Shown here piece after piece: positions 59,474 through 64,000 of a DNA stretch of 64,000 nucleotides; the first letter of the stretch is position 1; every line of letters begins with the position of its first letter. The DNA is from Bog-950 sp044228435. GTDB taxonomy: Bacteria > Bacteroidota > Bacteroidia > Chitinophagales > LD1. The stretch covers positions 62,001 to 126,000 of the forward strand of contig JBGAUW010000005.1 in the NCBI GenBank assembly GCA_044228435.1, given 5' to 3'. The position numbers were made by a program, and so were the translations under genes. The notes beneath the pieces were generated by a model. The model saw nothing but the letters and a program-made list of their open reading frames with translations, did not search any database and was not told the DNA's origin.

Positions 59474-61246
59474 ATGTGTGGCATTACAGGACAAATAAAT
59501 TTTAGTGCACCGGTAAAAGAAGGCAGCATAATTGCCATGAACGAGGCCCTTAAACACCGCGGGCCCGATGGGGATGGTGTATATGTAAACCCGGCACAAA
59601 ACGCCGGCCTTGGGCACCGCAGGCTATCGTTTTTAGATTTAAGCATAGCAGGCAAGCAACCGATGTGCAATGAAGATGGCACGCTTTGGCTTACTTACAA
59701 CGGCGAGGTATACAATTACGTAGAGCTAAAGAGTGAATTAGAAAAGCTGGGCCACACCTTTAAATCGCATACCGATACTGAGGTTATTGTGCACGGCTAT
59801 GAGCAGTGGGGCGCCAACGTGTTACAAAAGCTAAAAGGCATGTTCGCCTTTGCCATTTGGGATGACAAAAATAAGGAACTTTTTTTGGCACGCGACCGGT
59901 TTGGTATTAAGCCCGTTTACTATTACCAGCAGGGTAAAAACTTTGTTTTTGCATCGGAAATAAAAGGGATTAAGGCTAACCCGGAGGTAACTACCACACT
60001 TAATTACGCCGCGTTTGCCAACTATTTTATTTACCGGTATGTACCAAGCCCCGAAACTATATGGAACGAGGTAAAAAAGTTGCCGCCCGCCCATTACCTT
60101 GTTTGTAAGGCAGATGGCACAACACAACTACAGAAATATTGGAATATTCCCTTTGGCGAAAAAACAATACCCGACAAAGAGGCTGTTGAAAAATTTGACG
60201 ACTTATTGCTTACCTCTGTGCGAACGCATGCACGCAGCGATGTACCGGTAGGTTCCTTCTTAAGCGGTGGATACGATAGTTCGGCCCTGGTATATTACAT
60301 GAGCCGGTTTGGCTATACACCCGATACCTTTTCTATCGGTTTTGAAAACTGGGATGTAAGCGAACATTTTTTTGCAGAGATGGTTGCAAAGCAATATGGT
60401 ACTAACCATCATTCGCTTATTCTCGAATCGCAATCGCTGGATATATTAGATCACCTTGCCTGGGTATACGATGAACCCAACGGCGATATTTCTATTATTC
60501 CTACTTACCTGGTAAGCCAATCGGCCAGTAAAAATGTAAAGGCGGTAATGAGTGGCGAGGGTGCCGATGAGATATTAGTAGGGTACCAGTGGCAAAAAGA
60601 TTATGTGCCACAAAAGCAATCGCTAAAGCAAAAATTGGTGGGCCTTTTTTCGGGTAACAATTCACCTTATTTAATACAATACTACACCCATTGCATGGCA
60701 ATGGGCAAATTTGACGGGCCGGAATTAAAAAGACTATTGCACCCCGATTTGCACCAGCATATTCCGGCTAAAAGCGATTGGTGGTACCGGCAGCTATACA
60801 ACCCTGCTTTGCCCGAATTAAAAGCCATGCAGGTGTTAGATGTTAAGCACTTTATGGGCGAGCAGGTATTGGCCAAGGTGGATAGAGCCAGCATGGCCAA
60901 CTCGCTGGAAGTTCGCGTGCCTTTTTTAGATCATGAAATTTGCGAGTTTGTTTTTGGTTTAACACCCGATGTATATTACCGCAAAGACGAGACTAAGCAC
61001 CTGCTATATCAAAACCTAAAAAACCACTTACCCGATAAAATTCTTAACCGCACTAAACAGGGTTTTGTGGGGCCCGATAAATATTATATGAATATGGCCT
61101 GGTACCAGGCCCGCTTAAGCCAGAGTAAATTAGTACAGGATAAAATAGTGAACGGAGACTACGTGGATGAGCTATTGAACAACAAAGACCATTGGCGTCT
61201 ATGGAAAGTAGCGGTAATGGAAGCCTGGTACCGGCAATGGGTTTAA
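59474..61246 (+). CDS. asnB: Asparagine synthase (glutamine-hydrolysing), AsnB type
   Basis: 590 residues. The catalytic Cys2 is exposed by the MCGITG start (N-terminal nucleophile glutaminase), with RGPDGDG, HRRLSFLDLS and NGEVYNY conserved. The synthetase domain has the ATP-binding SGGYDS at 264-269, then EGADEILVGY and KVDRASMANSLEVRVPFLDHE. The family makes asparagine, or amidates sugars in surface-polysaccharide clusters (WbpS-like). The next gene is a sugar-nucleotide epimerase, so a glycan role is possible. Its stop shares TTAA with that convergent gene. Confidence 0.92.
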   Translation: MCGITGQINFSAPVKEGSIIAMNEALKHRGPDGDGVYVNPAQNAGLGHRRLSFLDLSIAGKQPMCNEDGTLWLTYNGEVYNYVELKSELEKLGHTFKSHTDTEVIVHGYEQWGANVLQKLKGMFAFAIWDDKNKELFLARDRFGIKPVYYYQQGKNFVFASEIKGIKANPEVTTTLNYAAFANYFIYRYVPSPETIWNEVKKLPPAHYLVCKADGTTQLQKYWNIPFGEKTIPDKEAVEKFDDLLLTSVRTHARSDVPVGSFLSGGYDSSALVYYMSRFGYTPDTFSIGFENWDVSEHFFAEMVAKQYGTNHHSLILESQSLDILDHLAWVYDEPNGDISIIPTYLVSQSASKNVKAVMSGEGADEILVGYQWQKDYVPQKQSLKQKLVGLFSGNNSPYLIQYYTHCMAMGKFDGPELKRLLHPDLHQHIPAKSDWWYRQLYNPALPELKAMQVLDVKHFMGEQVLAKVDRASMANSLEVRVPFLDHEICEFVFGLTPDVYYRKDETKHLLYQNLKNHLPDKILNRTKQGFVGPDKYYMNMAWYQARLSQSKLVQDKIVNGDYVDELLNNKDHWRLWKVAVMEAWYRQWV

Positions 61247-62229
61247 TAGGCCATTACAGGCTTTTGCGCCCTCACCTGCTCTGCAATCCACTGGTATGTT
61301 TTTTCTATTCCTTTTCTTAAGGGGTAGTTGGGTTGCCAGCCTAATTTTTCGCCTATTAGTTTATTATCCGAGTTTCTTCCGCGCACCCCTATAGGGCCCT
61401 TAATGTTGCGCAGCGTTAGCTTTTTACCCGATACCTCTATAATCATCCTGGCAAAATCATTAATCGAAATCATTTCTTCCGACCCTATGTTTACCGGCCC
61501 TTCCCAATCACCCGCCATTAACCTATTCACTCCTTCAAGGCATTCATCTACATATAAAAACGACCGGGTTTGTTCCCCATCGCCCCAAATCTCTATTTCT
61601 CCTCCCTCTTCGGCCTGGGCTACCTTGCGGCATAAGGCTGCAGGTGCTTTCTCTTTACCTCCCTGCCAGGCGCATTGGGGCCCGAAAATGTTATGAAAGC
61701 GCGCTATTCTTACATCTACACCATGATTACGCATAAACGATAAATAAAGCCTTTCGCTAAACAACTTTTCCCAACCGTATTCACTATCGGGGCTTGCAGG
61801 ATAGGCCGAGTTTTCGCTACAAACCGGTGTATTGTTTTGCTGATTATAGGCCGGGTATATGCAGGCCGATGATGAATAAAACACACGCCCTGCTTTAGTT
61901 TGTTTGCAAAGGTTTACAATGTTGAGGTTAATAGCCGCCGAGTTATACATTACATCGGCATCGTTATCGCCGGTAAAAATATAACCAGCCCCGCCCATAT
62001 CAGCAGCCAGTTGGTAAACCTGCCAGTAAGTAGTATCGAACAAATCGGCACAGGCTTGTTGGTTGCGTAAATCGGCAATCACAAAATCATCGGCCACGGT
62101 GGTTTCAAATTCAGGTAGCTTTAAATCAACCGCCCTTACCCAAAAACCTTCTGCCTTTAATTTTTTAATCAAGTGGCTGCCTAAAAAGCCACCACCACCA
62201 CAAACCAAAATTTTTTTTGTGCTCGTCAT
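61243..62229 (-). CDS. NAD-dependent sugar-nucleotide epimerase (GDP-mannose epimerase-like)
   Basis: 328 residues from the ATG at 62229; a longer frame would run into the terminator at 62264-62293. The Rossmann start is KKILVCGGGGFLGSHLIKKL; LAADMGGAGYIFTGDNDADVMYNSAAINLN is highly typical of GDP-mannose 3,5-epimerases. The YGWEKL (Tyr/Lys) catalytic pair is preceded by the Ser-rich YSSSACIYP. CAWQGGKEKAPAALCRKV is also GME-like. It belongs to the extended SDR family and probably makes a sugar nucleotide for surface glycans. ManC at 41524 could supply GDP-mannose. Confidence 0.87.
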   Translation of the reverse strand: MTSTKKILVCGGGGFLGSHLIKKLKAEGFWVRAVDLKLPEFETTVADDFVIADLRNQQACADLFDTTYWQVYQLAADMGGAGYIFTGDNDADVMYNSAAINLNIVNLCKQTKAGRVFYSSSACIYPAYNQQNNTPVCSENSAYPASPDSEYGWEKLFSERLYLSFMRNHGVDVRIARFHNIFGPQCAWQGGKEKAPAALCRKVAQAEEGGEIEIWGDGEQTRSFLYVDECLEGVNRLMAGDWEGPVNIGSEEMISINDFARMIIEVSGKKLTLRNIKGPIGVRGRNSDNKLIGEKLGWQPNYPLRKGIEKTYQWIAEQVRAQKPVMAY

Positions 62230-62263
62230 ACCTGTCAAAATCAAACTGTTTGTCTGTAATAAA

Positions 62264-62293
62264 AATCGCAGTAATGTTTCCATTACTGCGATT
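62264..62293 (-). terminator. Rho-independent terminator of the T9SS cargo gene
   Basis: AATCGCAGTAATG (62264-62276) and CATTACTGCGATT (62281-62293) form a perfect 13-base-pair stem with a four-base loop, and on the minus strand TTTTTATTA follows. It lies 27 bases after the stop of the minus-strand gene at 62320 and before the epimerase start. Confidence 0.85.
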
Positions 62294-62319
62294 CTGTTTC
62301 TTTAAAATGTTACCGGTTG

Positions 62320-64000
62320 TTATTTAGTAAGCACTATCTTTTTGGTATATACCTCGTTAGCAGCCGATACTACCGCAGTGTAAGTCCCTGCAGCAAGTTT
62401 TTCAAGGCTAAACTCAAGTTGGTTTGCGCCTTTGTTTACCATCGTATTGCTTTCAAGTACTTTTTGGCCAACAATGTTGTAGAACACCACCGATATTTCC
62501 TGGTCTTTTACAGCAGTAATTATCAGGTTAGTTTTATCCATTGTTGGATTTGGTATAAAGTCTTTTACACTAAAGGTGGTTTCGCCGTTCAGCTTAGCGG
62601 TAACTATATCGGTGTACTCAAAAGCACCATCATTATCAACCTGTTTTAACCGGTAGTAGTAAACTATGCCTGCAGTTACATCCATATCGTTGTAGCTGTA
62701 GTTGTTTTGTGTTGTGGCGTTGTTATGGCCTTCTACAAAACTTACTTTAGTCCAGGTTTGTCCGTCAATACTACGTTCCACATCAAAGCCCTTGTTATTA
62801 ACCTCAATGGCGGTAGCCCATGTTAACCGGATGTATGAGTTATTAATAGCATCGGCCTGGAAGAATATCATTTGCACCGGTAATGCTTCTCCATGCGATG
62901 AACCATGTAACCAGAATTCAGAGAACTCAGTTACGGTTAACTGCACATAGTGGTGCGTTTGCGAGCCACCGTAAATGCTTTGGAAACCAGTATTAGACCC
63001 TGTGTATTCGCCCTTGGTAAGTGGCAGATAAGGTGTTGTGTTGTCTCCATAAACCTTATATATACCACCGGCCAGGTTGTTCATATAATCGCCATCTTCA
63101 TTAGCGCCGCTGTATTTGGTTACATATAATCCGGCGAAAGAGTAAACATCATCATCGTTAGCGCACTCATAACCCGGATTAGGATAAGGAATATTGCTGT
63201 TAAAGGCGTCATTCTTTAAGTCGATATACTCCTGGTCACTAAAGAACAGAGCAACATCTACACCGGTAGTTGGAGCAGCGGTTGTAGTAACCTTAAAGTG
63301 ACGACGCATAGCTGTGCTGGTTCCACCGCAACCACCGTTGTTTACATACTGGTCAGAAAGAATAACCGGTGCAGTGGCTTCTTTATAAACACTTACCGAA
63401 ACCAATCCTAAATTGTTTTGGTTGTCGTTAACGGCCATGATAGCTTCATTGGTAATGCCATCGCGGAAAGTAACCCACTTATTAAAGTTACTTACCCAAC
63501 AATCAGAAGTTACCACACCTGCAGTAGAAGGCGTTAATGTAATAGATGTAGGGTGACCTGTTGGAGTAGTTACATTTGAAGTAGTGGCTGTGCAACCCGC
63601 ATTATCTGTAACAGTATAGTTTACAGTAGTGCCCGGGCTTACCTCATAAACACCCTCGTAAGTTGGTGATGTATAAACCGAACCCGGATAGGTATACGGG
63701 GCTGTTCCGCCTGTTGCTGTTACAAGCACGTAGTACTTGTCAAGGCTTCCTACATTTACACATTCATCCACAATAGCTGATGCTGTCATGGTAGAAGAGC
63801 TTCCTGTAACCTCTGCTGTGGCTGATGTAGCGGTTCCACAACCGTCGCCAACTACTGAAACAACTACATAGTAGTAGCGGCTTCCTGCAACTACTGCCGG
63901 TGTATAGCTGGCCGATGTTGCGCCCGAGATTAAAGTTCCGCCTGAGTTAGAGTTGGTTGTATTTTCATACCACTGGTAGCTGTAGCTTCCGGTTCCGCCA
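62320..64000 (-). CDS. Large T9SS-exported surface protein, partial (N-terminus outside window)
   Basis: The open frame continues to the right edge without a stop, so an internal ATG at 63789 is not the true start. The visible 560 residues include Ig-like/SprB-type repeats (SYSYQWYENTT at the edge; YYVLVTATGGTAPYTYPGS), a Cys-containing region (about residues 190-290 of the visible part), a fibronectin-like segment (NSYIRLTWATAIEVNNKGFD ... YYYRLKQVDNDG) and a T9SS type A sorting domain (KDFIPNPTMDKTNLII ... LAAGTYTAVV ... KKIVLTK). It is a likely surface adhesin or gliding-associated repeat protein; the exact role is unknown. Confidence 0.88.
   Translation of the reverse strand, partial: GGTGSYSYQWYENTTNSNSGGTLISGATSASYTPAVVAGSRYYYVVVSVVGDGCGTATSATAEVTGSSSTMTASAIVDECVNVGSLDKYYVLVTATGGTAPYTYPGSVYTSPTYEGVYEVSPGTTVNYTVTDNAGCTATTSNVTTPTGHPTSITLTPSTAGVVTSDCWVSNFNKWVTFRDGITNEAIMAVNDNQNNLGLVSVSVYKEATAPVILSDQYVNNGGCGGTSTAMRRHFKVTTTAAPTTGVDVALFFSDQEYIDLKNDAFNSNIPYPNPGYECANDDDVYSFAGLYVTKYSGANEDGDYMNNLAGGIYKVYGDNTTPYLPLTKGEYTGSNTGFQSIYGGSQTHHYVQLTVTEFSEFWLHGSSHGEALPVQMIFFQADAINNSYIRLTWATAIEVNNKGFDVERSIDGQTWTKVSFVEGHNNATTQNNYSYNDMDVTAGIVYYYRLKQVDNDGAFEYTDIVTAKLNGETTFSVKDFIPNPTMDKTNLIITAVKDQEISVVFYNIVGQKVLESNTMVNKGANQLEFSLEKLAAGTYTAVVSAANEVYTKKIVLTK

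Noticed and set aside
62264..62293. Riboswitch or attenuator ahead of the epimerase gene
   Set aside because: The stem is a plain 13-base-pair hairpin followed by T residues on the minus strand and fits termination of the upstream gene.
1..64000. CRISPR arrays, tRNA or rRNA genes, insertion sequences, phage genes
   Set aside because: Scanned by eye; no regularly spaced repeats, cloverleaf signatures, transposases, integrases or phage proteins were recognised. A computed scan could still find a divergent one.

Overview
The window looks like a chromosomal segment of a Bacteroidota bacterium, probably near Chitinophagia or Sphingobacteriia. The evidence is as follows. At least three proteins end in C-terminal domains typical of type IX secretion (T9SS) cargo. 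There are families that are largely Bacteroidota-specific (DUF6089, DUF5686 with an N-terminal carboxypeptidase-like domain). Shine-Dalgarno sequences are weak or absent, and several candidate promoters follow the Bacteroidota -33 TTTG / -7 TAnnTTTG pattern. I recognised no rRNA, tRNA, CRISPR array, transposase or phage gene.

Region 1 (1-6.2 kb, minus strand) is an envelope-assembly cluster: DUF6089 barrel, uppS, bamA and three tandem ompH/skp genes, the last cut by the window edge. Region 2 (6.2-16.8 kb) is an accessory block with a T9SS-exported protein carrying two ice-binding-like DUF3494 domains, small unknown proteins, a LytTR regulator, two PAS histidine kinases with a stand-alone receiver between them, and an SGNH hydrolase. 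It is rich in inverted repeats. Region 3 (16.8-24 kb, minus) holds nadK, a DUF5686 protein, a CBS protein, an alpha/beta hydrolase, a TrpG/PabA glutaminase, CvpA and YqeY. nadK and the CBS gene often sit next to the region-1 genes in Bacteroidota, so region 2 may interrupt an older cluster.

Region 4 (24-29.2 kb, plus) has kynurenine 3-monooxygenase, a T9SS subtilase, RNase HII and a ten-repeat MORN protein. Region 5 (29.3-37.05 kb, plus) is the most unusual part: five tightly overlapping genes encoding a helical protein, a RavA-like MoxR AAA+ ATPase, a bpX-like protein, a vWA protein with a degenerate MIDAS and a propeller-like C-terminus, and a 908-residue protein with one membrane helix, TPR-like helices and a propeller-like C-terminus. 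This matches the MoxR-vWA-beta-propeller ternary systems that have been proposed computationally as biological-conflict systems. A candidate promoter and a dyad lie directly in front of it.

Region 6 (37-43.8 kb) has an LPG-synthase-like membrane protein, ScpA, RecQ, mannose-1-phosphate guanylyltransferase and a methionine/kynurenine-type aminotransferase. Region 7 (43.8-50.8 kb) is a second, distinct MoxR locus of the widespread membrane-associated type (SpoIIM, membrane protein, DUF4129, DUF4350, MoxR, DUF58) with a divergent RDD gene. Region 8 (50.8-62.2 kb) contains omega-amidase, a tiny zinc-ribbon-like gene, prfA, an NHL-like protein, lpxH, a LUD protein, ftsH, rsfS, birA, asnB and a sugar-nucleotide epimerase. 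The window closes inside another T9SS cargo gene on the minus strand.

Functional links inferred from content: envelope biogenesis (uppS, bamA, ompH, lpxH), surface polysaccharide (manC, asnB, epimerase), methionine salvage (aminotransferase plus omega-amidase) and two MoxR chaperone systems about 14 kb apart.
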